Below are positions 36,592 to 48,084 of a stretch of DNA of 64,000 nt, one piece after another; position 1 is the stretch's first letter, and the number at the start of each line of letters is the position of its first letter. Source of the stretch: Sipunculus nudus (lineage: Eukaryota > Annelida > Sipuncula > Golfingiida > Sipunculidae). Both the position numbers and the translations under genes were made by a program. The notes beneath the pieces are model-generated. The model ran no database searches. It saw only the letters and a program-made list of their open reading frames with translations, and was not told the origin of the DNA. The DNA is taken from positions 50,841,058 to 50,905,057 of the forward strand of contig CM049310.1 in the NCBI GenBank assembly GCA_026874595.1, given 5' to 3'.

Positions 36592-36785
36592 GGCTTCTGT
36601 GCCATAGGAGTATATCACAGGGCTCAAAGCCGGGAGATCGTGAGTTCGAATGGCGGCCGAGGCGGTGAGACTTAACGGTCGGCCCAAACCCAAGGTGAGC
36701 GCTCTGCATGCTTAATGGGAGACTTTTCCAAGCAGTCTTGTTCTACTCTCAAACGAGTGCGCCTTTCGGGGCTTCTCGGTGTTAT
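36592..36785 (+). mobile_element. tRNA-derived SINE copy (head portion)
   Basis: The sequence CCGGCTTCTGTGCCATAGGAG...GTGAGTTCGAATGGCGG is a tRNA-like head with a good box B (GAGTTCGAAT near 36642). It aligns with the SINE at 47854: both share CCGGCYTCTGTG at the start and GGTCGGCCC...GGTSAGCGSTCTRCATGCTTAA further down. The normal 3' end of the family (CCGGAATGGAATTCTG) does not follow directly; instead the element runs into sequence in inverted orientation, so the copy is truncated or interrupted. Confidence 0.65.
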
Positions 36786-36950
36786 GATCAAGCCTGGTCG
36801 ACACCAGAAAAATTGCGTGTAAAAAAGGCCGCATACCGAGTGGACGAGACGAGATCAGGCCGGACTTGAATCCGGTCTGGTCCGCTCTGTTTGTGGCACT
36901 TTGCAGACCAGACTGTTAGTCCGCAACTGCCCCGGACCCAGTACTGAGCA
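36786..36950 (-). repeat. Inverted partner of 37440-37585
   Basis: In reverse complement this block contains TTGCGGACT, GGATTCAAGTCCGGCCTGAT and TCTCGTCTCGTCC followed by TGCGGCCT. The same words in the same order occur on the plus strand at 37490-37570, giving about 100 bp of inverted homology with a ~500-bp spacer. They are probably two copies of one SINE-like body inserted head-to-head, or a foldback. Confidence 0.65.
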
Positions 36951-37307
36951 GTCCTGGCCAAAATGATCAAACTAGTAGTTTTGTATATAGATATATTAAT
37001 CCATACAGAAAACTTTATATAGAGTGATGTGATATAAAGCAAATACACCATAGCACAATACCATTGTTGATATTACTTCTTAATGTGAAATGGCTTATAC
37101 AAAAATACCGTATATAATCATGTGCCGACTCAAATTTTGCATACTGCAAACCCCTTATTTATGATGACAGGTGAAGAAACTATATATTAAACAATTGTAT
37201 ACATTGATACATACATTGAACAGATTGTAGCTATCGAGGTTTATTTGTTAATGGAAGTAATACCCCAGATAATGATGCGATAATGTGTGGGAAGATGGTA
37301 TAATTCT

Positions 37308-37308
<1 letters not shown>

Positions 37309-37383
<75 letters not shown>

Positions 37384-37392
37384 TATATATAT
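37309..37392. repeat. Compound (AT)n(AG)n microsatellite
   Basis: About 36 bp of AT repeats, about 34 bp of AG repeats, then a short return to AT. It lies inside the spacer of the inverted pair described above and produces isoleucine-tyrosine and arginine-glutamate pseudo-frames on both strands. Confidence 0.95.
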
Positions 37393-37439
37393 TTGCTGAC
37401 GGAAAGAATGTGGGAGTACCAGGGTAAACGAATTCGATC

Positions 37440-37612
37440 CGTTCCTCTCCGTTGTGAGTGCGATCCCTCTAAGATCGGTCCGGACCAGGAAAATTGCGGC
37501 GGACTCCACAGGATTCTCAGTCCTGTCTGGTCCGATCCGATCTCGTCTCGTCCGCTCTGTTGCGGCCTGCTTTAGCCCCTGTCACGTTGTCTGAAACCGG
37601 AATGGAATTCTG
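37440..37612 (+). mobile_element. SINE-like body with family 3' tail
   Basis: The plus-strand partner of the inverted block (TCTCGTCTCGTCCGCTCTGT, TGCGGCCTGC), followed by CCTGTCACGTTGTCTGAAAC and CGGAATGGAATTCTG. The last ~35 bp match the 3' end of the SINE at 47854-48061 (CCTGTCAGGTCGTCCTGAAC, CGGAATGGAATTCTG) with few differences. This shared tail links the two loci as one family. A tRNA-like head is not evident directly upstream, so the copy is 5'-truncated. Confidence 0.65.
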
Positions 37613-40600
37613 AAGATGCACTTATAGTATTCCTCATATAATTGTATATTAAAGTATACTGGGACATTCATTGAAGCAACAAAGCTGTGCCAATCATGCT
37701 TCGACCATATATTACATGTTTGGGGATTTAAGAGAAGATATAATATAATAAACTAAAAACAAACAAAAAAATACATACCCCGGTCAACATGTATTTTAAA
37801 GAAATCTATTATTTTCCTCATTCTAGGCATGAGATAACTGCTTTTAACATACACGGTCATTATATGTTCTAAGACATGTTAAAAGCACCGTCGGTACCTT
37901 TAGTTAGTCTGGTGAATCTAATTTGCCCCGATGACGGAGGCATTTATTCCTTGTTTACATACAGCTCACATTCCCCGAGGAGCTGTTGACTGCTTTAAAA
38001 GTGACCGTCATTTATATTAGTCAGGTAACTTATTGTCTGAATGCCCCTTATAGCCACCAGACAACCAGGTTCGGTTTATGCTTAACAATCAGTGAATAAC
38101 ATAGTTTGTCTTGTGATAATTAAACAGGGACATTTGCTTGCGGTCTTGGTCATGAAAGCTTTACCGGTATTTTGAGCAGGATACATGCGACGAGACATGA
38201 AAATTAATATCTTTAGGTCATAAAATCTGCATAATTCTCGAAACCAGGTGCTTATGTTACATCAGTTTCATTACAGAGAGAGATATGAACAAGACAACTA
38301 AAAATCGCAAAACGTGAACTCTCTTTAGGAAGCACTGTCCAAACGTTTGAGAATATTACAAGCAATGAAAATAAATACTGCTCAATAGCAGTGTTTTAAT
38401 TTGTACAGAGGGCACTTTTTTCCGTGCCGTACAGGAAACTGAAGAGCTCCTTAGTTTTTGTATCCCTCATCATTACATTGTCGCACAACCAGTATGCATT
38501 GTAATATTGCCCAGTATCTTTACAAACATATGGCGTGATAGAGAAATCCATGGTACGTGTCTGTAATAACCGAGCCAAAACATGCCACTGATAATCAAGG
38601 GCACATTACCTACACTCCAACACCCCTGCACGCACACCTGGATGTGCGCAATATTTCTGTCAAATCCCTTCTTTCTTAAAATCCACGGCAGTCGTGATCA
38701 TGTATTTTTGTACAAGAGCGAATTAAAGTGTTTAATATATTACTTAACGCAATTATACAGCCGAGTCTCTTAAAGTCTTATTATATTGCGTCCTTTGGTC
38801 ATTAAGCCAATCATGTGTGGATGTTTCATCATGACATCATTTATACTTCTGTCGACGTCATGACCATGAATAAGACTGTACAGGTCGCAAAACTGTCAAA
38901 CTTTCTAATATTTCATTTTATTTCATTGTGAAAAATGGAAATTGGCTAAATAAAATCACCGATCCTTTTCTCTCGAAATGTGAGAGACTATGAATTCTCA
39001 AGTGTGCGACTTTTTACAATTACAAGTTTTAGTTATATACTTATATTAACCTTGGCAATGTTTCTGTGGTCAAACATGCTGCTGAGTTCAAACACTTTTG
39101 ACTAGCACATTGTTTAGGTTTACCCTGTCCAGTTTGACTAGTAAACTGCTTTTACAGTGTGAGACACATATTGCAGGATTGTACAATGAACATGTAACTC
39201 TTGAGATCATTTAAATTTAAGTATAGATAAAGTTTACTTTACAGAATCATATATTGAGTTACGAATCGCTAAAAGTCATTCCTGTATACAAGTAAATACA
39301 TTATCGGTTAAAATTATTATATTTCTGTTTTACTAAAACGGTCTCAAGTTTGATCATATACTGATTACTGCTGAAAACCTTACAACAAGGTGCTAAAATT
39401 ATTAGAATAAAATTTTCAGGTTAACAAATTTTTATTCTTTCGCTGAACCATCTGTTCTTGATGCAAGCTGACATGTGCGCTAATTTTGTTTTCAAGAAAG
39501 GTATATATGACTACAGAAGAAAAAACAATGGTGACATGTTTTTTAATATACGATTCAGTATTACTTCTCTATTTCCTTTTTATTATTTCAGAAGACACTT
39601 TTAGAATTCCCTCAATCTTGAAAGCATTTAATATACAAAGCCTCTGACTCAGCATGTTTTCTTGATTCAGCATGTTTTATAACTATTTTTTTATTCGCGA
39701 ACAGAAGAAATGATATGCAGTCCGACTGACCTACATTTTCCACAGACTGATGCACATTTTGATAAAAGACAGCATAACGGTGCAAATCCATAAGCGACAG
39801 GTTTTGGGTTGGGCTTTGAGGTGAAGGGTTACTACTGGAGCATACATTCAAAAAGTAATGCACTGAATAATTTCTTTAATATGAGCTGGGAATTTTGGTA
39901 ATTGCACCTTTCCCGGGAAAGCGATTAAGATGTATGGGTTATCGGTTATGCAGGTTTTGGTATCTAGCAGCTGTCTGGTTTGCTGCGTCCGTAGATGTCA
40001 GGATGAAGAGGGAGCCGCTTATGAAGACAAGGGAGGCTGCTCCCTCCCGCAGTCTACAGGCTCTGCCGTCCTCTCATTTCATCATGAGTTGAGCATCATT
40101 TATTCACGAATGACATCTGCTAGCAAGAAGTATTTGTCTACCGTGGATTACGCTAACTATTAGTTATAGTGTTTGATAAGGTCAGAGCTGCTCTTCCATC
40201 ATCCCCGCTGCACAGAGGCTCGCCGTGTGTTCGGCACTGTACCTCATGGCCCCTTGACTTCCAAGGCATCCGGCAAAAGCCACTCCTATAAGATGAAAGA
40301 TTTATCAGACGCTTCCTCTGCCCCTACCCATTACTGAGGTACTTTGCAGTGCCATATTTAATCGTAAAAAAATAAAACATTAAAATCTGACTGTATCATA
40401 CCAAAAAACACATGAAAAGTCAAACAAATTAATAATATCAACTTGAAATAAAGCACCTCTTCAAATAAGATTTATTAATACTATACAGTTATTCAAATTA
40501 TTTTTTATGGATGATGAAAAATATAGTCAGTATTAAATATGCTTGTCATTGGGTTCACTTAATAAAATCATAAGTAATATTATTCAGGATAATGATGGCT

Positions 40601-43179
40601 AAAAGGAATAATTTGCTGTCATTAAAAGGTTCAAATTAATTCAACTAATTTACAAAAATATGACCGAGCACATTTATTTCAAAAGAAAAGCTCAGGAGAG
40701 GCCATTCAAATATTACAAAGTGGCAGTCTGAGAGATAGTGTGACTTGGGAATGGCAAATAATTAGAGATATTAACAGACTCGAAGTACTATTTAAATTCT
40801 CCGGGCGACGTTACAAGTGTGATCGTACGGGATAAGAGAGGGACAATAATATCTAATAATGCTGCAGTTCTTTCAATATGTGACGTGACCGACATAAGAG
40901 CGAAATACACGGGTGTTCAGACCGGCCGATGTTGCCGGGCATGGTTCTTTAACTGTAGTCAGTTTGATGAACGGTCCCCTGGTGGCAATTTTATGAGAAA
41001 ATTAGAATTCTGATTCGCTCGCAAGCAAGACAAGCGTGATTTCCTGGGGGAGGCAAACTCTAGCAAAGTGGTGTCCACGTGATCTCGTGGGGAGCACTAA
41101 ATTTAACCGAACGAAATTTAGTAGAATATATATCCACCTCCTGTCAAAATGCGACCGGCGATGAACTTCTTAACAGCACGATATTGATATGTAAATGAAT
41201 ATATTACACTGTAAATATGTATATGTGTGTCTGTGTTTGGCAATCTGGCTTCCTAATACCCTGTTTAGAACATAAAGTACACTAGAGAAAGAACCTTTAT
41301 TGCACTGATTCAAGGAAAACTGGCCCTTTTTTCTCTCAGATTCCCGTCAGTACATGGAAAATACCTTACAAAGACTGATGAACATCACCCTTGTCCAATA
41401 TCCGTCAAATTATTTTACATTATTGTAACAGATAAAGCTTATAAACTGTGTCCCTTGTCCTCACCAATAACAATTACTTTCCAATGCTACCCTGGTTTGC
41501 ATGCCGCTTATCCGGTGTCAACAGCTAGCGCCACCTGTAACTTATCATTAACTAGAAACTAGAAATATTTGATAATTTATCTCCCTTTTCTATCGATGAA
41601 CCATTATCTTTATTGTTTTAAGCGTTCTCAAAAGTTATGGGATATGACCTTGCAGTAAAGGCAATGGCCTTCGGTACTTTAGTGTCCTGGGTGATACCTA
41701 CTCAACGGTCAGTTTGGAATTCGAGAAATGTAACTGGCGCTAATGCTCTCTACTAATTTAATAACTACTGACAATGTGGTGAAACTAGCATAAATAACAT
41801 TAAAGCCGTAGGCGTTGCTGCTCACAGATATGCCTTTCATTCAATGTTATATACACAAAGAAACGTAAATCCGCCATAAACATATTATATTGGTTATAAA
41901 TCATGTACCTTACCACAAAATGTGTTAGTAATGTTACCCCTAGTAGCAGTTTCCCTGTTATTTATATCAGCCTTCCCTCTATAAAATAGGTGTTTGCAAT
42001 TCATACCTGCATATTAGCGATTCCTTATGTCCACATTATGTCACCGCACGCAAATCGGTGGATATTACAGAAGAGTAAACCATTAACACCCGGAAGTGAA
42101 AGTTATGTCATTTCTTTCAGTGTATGCACCACTCGTGCACCTCATGAACGCCCCGGGAAGGAAATAGAAAACAGACGGGTGGTAAGAGATCAGAAAGTTA
42201 GCGGGTCGACATGGAATCGGTAAATAGCGACAGCTGCGATGCTGGGAAGAGATGGATCAGTAGAACGAACTGGTTTCCCAGCCTAGGGCATCGTGTTTAC
42301 ACGCTGTCCTGTTTGCCTGCTGTCAGTGCTCGACGCGGACTTGGTATGCTGAAATGGGGACTGCCTTTTTTACGTTCGGCTCCATTGGCTGCCTATGAGT
42401 TAAATGCATCAGAGCGGTCATTAAGAACAGCGGTGGCACATTCTTTAGAAGGAACCATAGAAACGGAAGTCTGCTCACGTGAGCATGGCGAAGTGGCATA
42501 AATGAACCAGAGGACCCGGTAGAGTCGGTGAACGAATGGTCGTATAGCTCAAAACAAGTAGTACCTAAGAAGAACCATAAACTGAACAAAAAACTTCAAT
42601 GCCTTCGTGACTTTTGTAAAAAGATAAAAACGTGCTTGCGGGGTTCTTTTTCTTGTAAACATCCCATGAATTTAAATTATATAACAGGGTGGAGAAGACG
42701 AAACTTGACTCCCTTCTTAATCATAAAATTAATTAATAATTTTCCTGTTAATTGATTAATTACAGTTCTGAGCACGTTTTTGTGTTTTATCACGTTGCCG
42801 CGACACGGTGCCTGCAAACAAATACGGATAAAACATGTGCCTGCGTTCGCGTGAATTCTAATTATCTTCATGGGCGATTTGAGGATCAGGACCTCCCTTT
42901 GTGATATAGTTTATCACCTTTTACGCCTCCGTCTGTTCTCCCTATGGCTTAAGCAAATCTACAGCCTTTACATAGCCCTACTTAAGGGCCACTTGTACAA
43001 AAGTCAACTATATGACAAATCTATTTGGTTAAGAAAAAAAAAACAAACAAACACTGTTTAAAAATTATCTATATTTTGTTTTACCGTATTCCTTTTGCTA
43101 ATATCCATACTACCACGAAATGTACAGGCGAAGTTCTGTGAGGTAGCGGTAAAAATCAATTTCGAATTCAATCCATTCA
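37613..43179. other. Long AT-rich stretch without recognisable genes
   Basis: About 5.6 kb of apparently unique sequence. Frames near 39.9 kb and 42.2-42.5 kb (96 codons plus, 88 minus) are unrecognised. A CTATAAAATAGG word at 41979 resembles a TATA or MEF2-like site but is one base too long for the MEF2 core. No tandem arrays or SINE boxes seen. Confidence 0.45.
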
Positions 43180-45422
43180 TGGTCATAGTCCTAGTCATTG
43201 TCATCGTATATCCATGAACAAGACCATCGTCCTGGTATTCCCATGAACAAGGTTATCGTCATTGTATTCCCATGAACAAGGTTATCGTCATTGTTTTCCC
43301 ATGAACAAGGTTATCGTCATGGTATTCCGATGAACAAGGTTATCGTCATTGTTTTCCCATGAACAAGATCATCGTCATGGTATTCCCATGAACAAGGTTA
43401 TCGTCATGGTATTCCCATGAACAAGATCATCGTCCTGGTATTCCCATGAACAAGGTTATCGTCATTGTGTTTCCATGAACGAGATCATCGTCCTGGTTTT
43501 CCCATGAACAAGGTTATCGTCATTGTGTTCCCATGAACAAGGTTATCGTCATGGTATTCCGATGAACAAGGTTATCGTCATTGTTTTCCCATGAACAAGA
43601 CCATCGTCCTGGTTTTCCCATGAACAAGGTTATCGTCATTGTGTCCCCATGAACAAGGTTATCGTCATTGTGTTCCCATGAACAAGGTTATCGTCATGGT
43701 ATTCCGATGAACAAGGTTATCGTCATTGTTTTCCCATGAACAAGACCATCGTCATGGTATTCTCATGAACAAGGTTATCGTCATTGTTTTCCCATGAACA
43801 AGACCATCGTCATGGTATTCCCATGAACAAGGTTATCGTCATTGTATTCCCATGAACGAGATCATCGTCCTGGTTTTCCCATGAACAAAGTTATCGTCAT
43901 TGTTTTCCCATGAACGAGATCATCGTCCTAGTATTCCCATGAACAAGGTTATCGTCATTGTGTTTCCATGAACGAGATCATCGTCCTGGTATTCCCAGGA
44001 ACAAGGTTATCGTCATTTTATTCCAATGAACAAGGCTATCGTCATTGTATTCCCATGAATGAGATCATCGTCCTAGTAGTCCGATGAACATGGTTATCGT
44101 CATATTCCCGTGAGCAAGGTTATCGTCATTGTATTCCCATGAACGAGATCGTCATCCTGGTATTCCAATAACAAGGTTATCGTCATTGTATTCCATGAAC
44201 AAGGTTATCGTCATTGTATACCCATGCACAAGTCCATCGTCATGGTATCACCATGAACAAGACCATCGTCATGGTATTCCGTTGAACAAGGTTATCGTCC
44301 TAGTATTCCCATGAACAAGATCATCGTCATGTTATTCCCATGAACAAGGTTATCGTTATTGTTTTCCCATGAACAGGGTCATCGTCCTAGTTTTCCCATG
44401 AACAGGGTCATCCGCCTTGTATTCCAATGAACAAGGTCATCGTCCTGGTATCCCGTTAATAGGGTCATCGTCCCGGAATTCTCATGAACATGTTAATCGT
44501 CATGGTATTCCTATGAACAAGGTTATCGTCCTGGTTTTCTCATAAACAAGGTCATGGTCGTGGTACTCCAATGAACAAGTTCATCGTCTCGGTATTCCCG
44601 GGGACAGGGTCATTGTCCTGGTATTCTCATGAACAAGGTCATTGTCATGGTATTCCAGTGAACAGGGTCATCGTCCTGACATTCCCATGAACAAGGTCAT
44701 CGTCCTGGTATTCCTATGAACAAGGTCATTCTCATGATATTCCTGTGAACAGGGTCATCGTTATGGTATTCCAATGAACAGGGTCATCATCCTGATATTC
44801 ACATAAACAGGGTCATCGTTCTGGTGTTCCCATGAACAGGGTCATCGTCTTGATATTCCTATGAACAAAGCTTTCGTCCTGGTATTTTCATAAACAAGGT
44901 CATCGTCACGGTGTTCCCATGAAAAGGGCCCTCGTCCTGATATTCCATGAACAAGGATATCGTCATGGTATTCCGGGAAACAGGGTAATTGTCCTAGTAT
45001 TCCCGTGAACAAAGTCATCGGCCTACTATTCCCATGAATAAGATTGTCGTCCTGGTATTCCTGTGAACAAGATCATCGTCCTAGTATTCCTGGTATCCCA
45101 TGAACAAGGTTATCGTCATTGTGTTCCCATGAACAGGGTCATTGGTCTAGTATTCCTATGAATAAGGTAATCTTCATAGTATTCCTATGAACAAGTTCGT
45201 CGTCCTGGTATTCCTGTGAACAAGGTCATCGTGTTAGTATTCCTGTGAACAGGGTCGTCGTCATTGTATTCCCATGAACAAGGTCATCGTCATAGTATTC
45301 ATATGAACAAGGCCATCGTCTATGTTTTCCCGTGATGAAGGTCATCGTCCTAGTATTTTTATGGACAAGGTCACCATCCTGGTACTCCCAGGCACAGTCA
45401 TCGTCCTGACATTCCAAGAACA
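43180..45422. repeat. 29-bp minisatellite array, about 77 units
   Basis: The unit is CATGAACAAGGTTATCGTCA followed by TTGTATTCC, clearly periodic at 29 bp. Two main variants, GGTTATCGTCATTGT and GATCATCGTCCTGG, are interspersed, often in short blocks, which implies higher-order homogenisation. Roughly 43.2-44.4 kb is well conserved, whereas 44.4-45.4 kb is more degenerate and dominated by GGTCATCGTCCTGG units. Since 29 is not a multiple of three the array changes frame with each unit; the open frames in it are by-products. It ends directly in an (AT)n tract. Confidence 0.95.
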
Positions 45423-45424
<2 letters not shown>

Positions 45425-45466
<42 letters not shown>

Positions 45467-45519
45467 GTATGTATATATATATATATATATGTGTGTATGT
45501 ATATATATATATATATGAT
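45425..45519. repeat. (AT)n microsatellite with TATG interruptions
   Basis: AT repeats with TTATGTATG and GTGTGTATG interruptions, abutting the 29-bp minisatellite with only a few bases between. Confidence 0.95.
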
Positions 45520-47501
45520 AAAGGTGAGCCAAACAAAAGACGTGACGCCAATGAGACTGATCAGTCTTGCACGATGAATGATTCATCCGCTGGGAGCTCA
45601 AATATCTGCACTGCGCAAACGTTAGGCAGAATCATTACGAAACTGATTGTATATTGGCATGCTTTACTTCGTGATAATCGTTGAAGTTATGGACCGGTTT
45701 TCACATTTCTACCATACATCACACACTTACACGACAATATGTAACACTTGTCTCCTTGGCAACTCCACAGCATATGTTATTCTAACCTGTTTAGCATTTC
45801 TTGCTTGTCATGTAAAATGCTTTTTCCACTATATACTGCATTTCTATTTGCAGTGAATGTTTGGTAATAAATTTGATGGTCTCAAGTCATTCATAGCTCA
45901 CTTATTTAAAATAAAGCGCCTGTTTTAAAATTCTGCATATTAAAGGCACCTTGTCAACATTCATAACTCGGAATAAATTTACATTTGCCAGGTTAATCTT
46001 TGCAAATATGTGTCCTGACTGCTATACACATATAAACTGCAACAGGTAGCCAGGTGGGTCATGTGCTGTAGAACTTCAAAATATCTGAACCAAACTCAGG
46101 GCCAATTTAAGAGTATTTAGACCTGATGAATGTGAATCGATGTCACTACGACTGATGCTGACCTATGCAACATGGCGCGCCGCCACCCGATGACGTGTGA
46201 AGGCAATATCTGATGTCGCCACGAATGATGTCGCCTATAGACTTTTCCCACATCGCTAGCGCCAGCTACCGGCCATGACAGATATTGTGTAATCGAGTCC
46301 GTTAGATTGAAGATAAATTTATCATTTTGTTATATTTCAAAGGATACATGTAAAACTGAGAGATAATTACTGAGAGAGTTACTCATTATCAACTTCTCTA
46401 GATCGTGCATCGTGCAATTCCTATGTGCAATATCTATGAGGAAACGCTTACTTGAGAATTACTTTCAACCTGAAGGTCTACCGTATTTTGCGCTGTTAAG
46501 TCCCTTATGTTTGTCGTTGATTGAAAAAAAAACTAATATTTGCAAGCCCACGCGCTACAACGGACACATTCTGGGTCTCTCCTATATTTCACTGCCTAAA
46601 TTGTGGAAGATCTTACACAGCACTCTGCCTTGACAGAAATCATAATGTTAAACATTTATGAATGAATTAAAATGGATAAATCCTTGACATTTTTATATAT
46701 GTTAGGCATGCGGCAGATGAAAGAAAAAGGTAAATTCCTGAGATTTGTACATAAGAACGTTACGTCACAGCCAATGTAGCGTGTTAAGGCAAAGCATGAA
46801 CAAAAAATGTTCTCGGAGCCTGACTGATGGTATATTTCTGCCATCTAGCGATCAATGCACTAAATGAGACCAAACCACCACATGAAGCGAACAACTGCAA
46901 ATGCGACTGGGTCAAAATACACAGCTGTTGCCAGTGGTATTTGCGCTTGTCAATCAGGACAGACGACTATAAGTCATGTAAGCGGACATACCCTTGCGTA
47001 CACCAACCACTACTGGCAGATCTGCTGCCCCGCATAATGTGTAGAGATAGGGGTCAGTGAGCCTGAGTTCCGAATGTACATGTGCAGTGTGGCTGTACAG
47101 GAAAATGTATGCTTGCTTTTTCTTGTGAATAATACATGTTGTTTATTTGTTTATATTATAAAGCCCAGATTATTTAAGGAAGGGATCACTGAAACTGCAT
47201 GGCCCACTGATTTAGGGCGAAGTCATCCATATGAAAGTTGTTGACGTATGAATCTTTGCGATTACAAAACTTTATTGGTTCAAAGGTTTCTGTGTACGGG
47301 TTAAGAAGTAGGCAGTGATTGCAGAATTTATTCAGAGAAAAAGAAAATCTATTTAGACAAGTTACAATATTGATGAGCCCTCCTGGACCACTAGGTCCAT
47401 GCTACAATGCCTGCACCCCAAGGTCAGATCCCATTGGTATTACAGGTTCTATACCTAAATCACTATACGTCCTACCATTGTGAATGTTGTTACGAAGACA
47501 A
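45520..47501. other. Non-coding stretch
   Basis: No supportable gene. 46130-46270 carries a small duplicated motif (GATGTCGCCACGAATGATGT-like) in a GC-richer patch. Otherwise unrecognised. Confidence 0.45.
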
Positions 47502-47610
47502 TTTTTTTTTCAGGGGAAAATTCTGGGCCGATCCGGGGGTGGAACCCATGTTGGTGGCGCACAAGTCCGGCGTACCAACCGCTTCGCAAGAAAAGCATGC
47601 TTCATAAGCG
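47502..47610 (-). mobile_element. Short tRNA-derived SINE, minus strand, with poly(A) tail
   Basis: On the minus strand: a box A-like GCGAAGCGGTTGGTACG (rc of 47571-47587), box B-like GGGTTCCACCC (rc of 47537-47547), then CCGGATCGGCCCAGAATTTT and CCCCTG followed by an A run (T run at 47502-47510). The distance between boxes fits a tRNA. The anticodon arm does not fold canonically, so it is not a functional tRNA gene. A short tRNA head ending in poly(A) is a typical simple SINE. Confidence 0.55.
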
Positions 47611-47853
47611 AGACACTTCGGTCCGCTTTTATGTCTCCCCGTAACAATGTATAATGAAAGTACCTTCACAGAATGTTAAAGTGTTTGTGGGCCCACCCAA
47701 CCAAAAGCAACACGGTAGGCTTCTTTATGTCTTCTGTTCTTTCAAAATTTCTTCCAGTATGTGAGTTATATAACTATAATTATTATATAATGAAGCTGTA
47801 ATATTTCATTCTTGATGTAAGGTTTTGGATAATACAGTAAAAATGATATATTC
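47611..47853. other. Spacer between two SINE-like elements
   Basis: Nothing recognised. Confidence 0.5.
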
Positions 47854-48084
47854 ACCGGCCTCTGTGGCCAAGGGGTAGAAAACAGGACTCAAACGAGGGG
47901 TTCAAATCTCAGTCGCGGACCGGAGAGAATGTGCACGGCCGGCCCCCACTCTGGGTCAGCGGTCTACAGGCTTAAATGCGGCCTGGTGACTTCAGGATAT
48001 AAAATGACAGAAATCGAGTGATACCGTCCTGTCAGGTCGTCCTGAACCGGAATGGAATTCTGTCCTGAACCGGAATGGAATTCT
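47854..48084 (+). mobile_element. tRNA-derived SINE, nearly complete copy
   Basis: The head CCGGCCTCTGTGGCCAAGGG has a good RNA polymerase III box A (TGGCCAAGGGG, 47865-47875) and box B (GGTTCAAATCT, 47899-47909) at tRNA spacing. The body contains GGCCGGCCC and GGGTCAGCGGTCTACAGGC, shared with the copy at 36592. The tail CCTGAACCGGAATGGAATTC is present twice in tandem (period 23 bp, 48039-48084) and matches 37578-37612. No poly(A) follows; the family seems to end in its own sequence or a short repeat. Confidence 0.75.

Noticed and set aside
37231-37575. Frames of 92 and 96 codons on both strands
   Set aside because: Both run through the (AT)(AG) microsatellite and SINE-like sequence.
41971-41990. 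CTATAAAATAGG as a MEF2 or TATA site
   Set aside because: The core has five rather than four A/T bases for MEF2, and no promoter context or gene follows.
42211-42589. 96-codon plus and 88-codon minus frames as a gene
   Set aside because: Neither peptide is recognised, both strands are open over the same bases, and no splice or promoter support was seen.
43180-45422. Possible CRISPR array
   Set aside because: The 29-bp period is within CRISPR repeat range, but the units follow each other without spacers and the context is eukaryotic. It is a minisatellite.
45322-45684. 120-codon plus-strand frame and overlapping minus-strand frames
   Set aside because: Made of the end of the 29-bp minisatellite and the (AT)n tract (isoleucine-tyrosine repeat); no coding character.
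47502-48084. Possible functional tRNA genes
   Set aside because: Box A and box B words are present, but acceptor and anticodon stems do not pair and the sequence continues into SINE bodies and tails.
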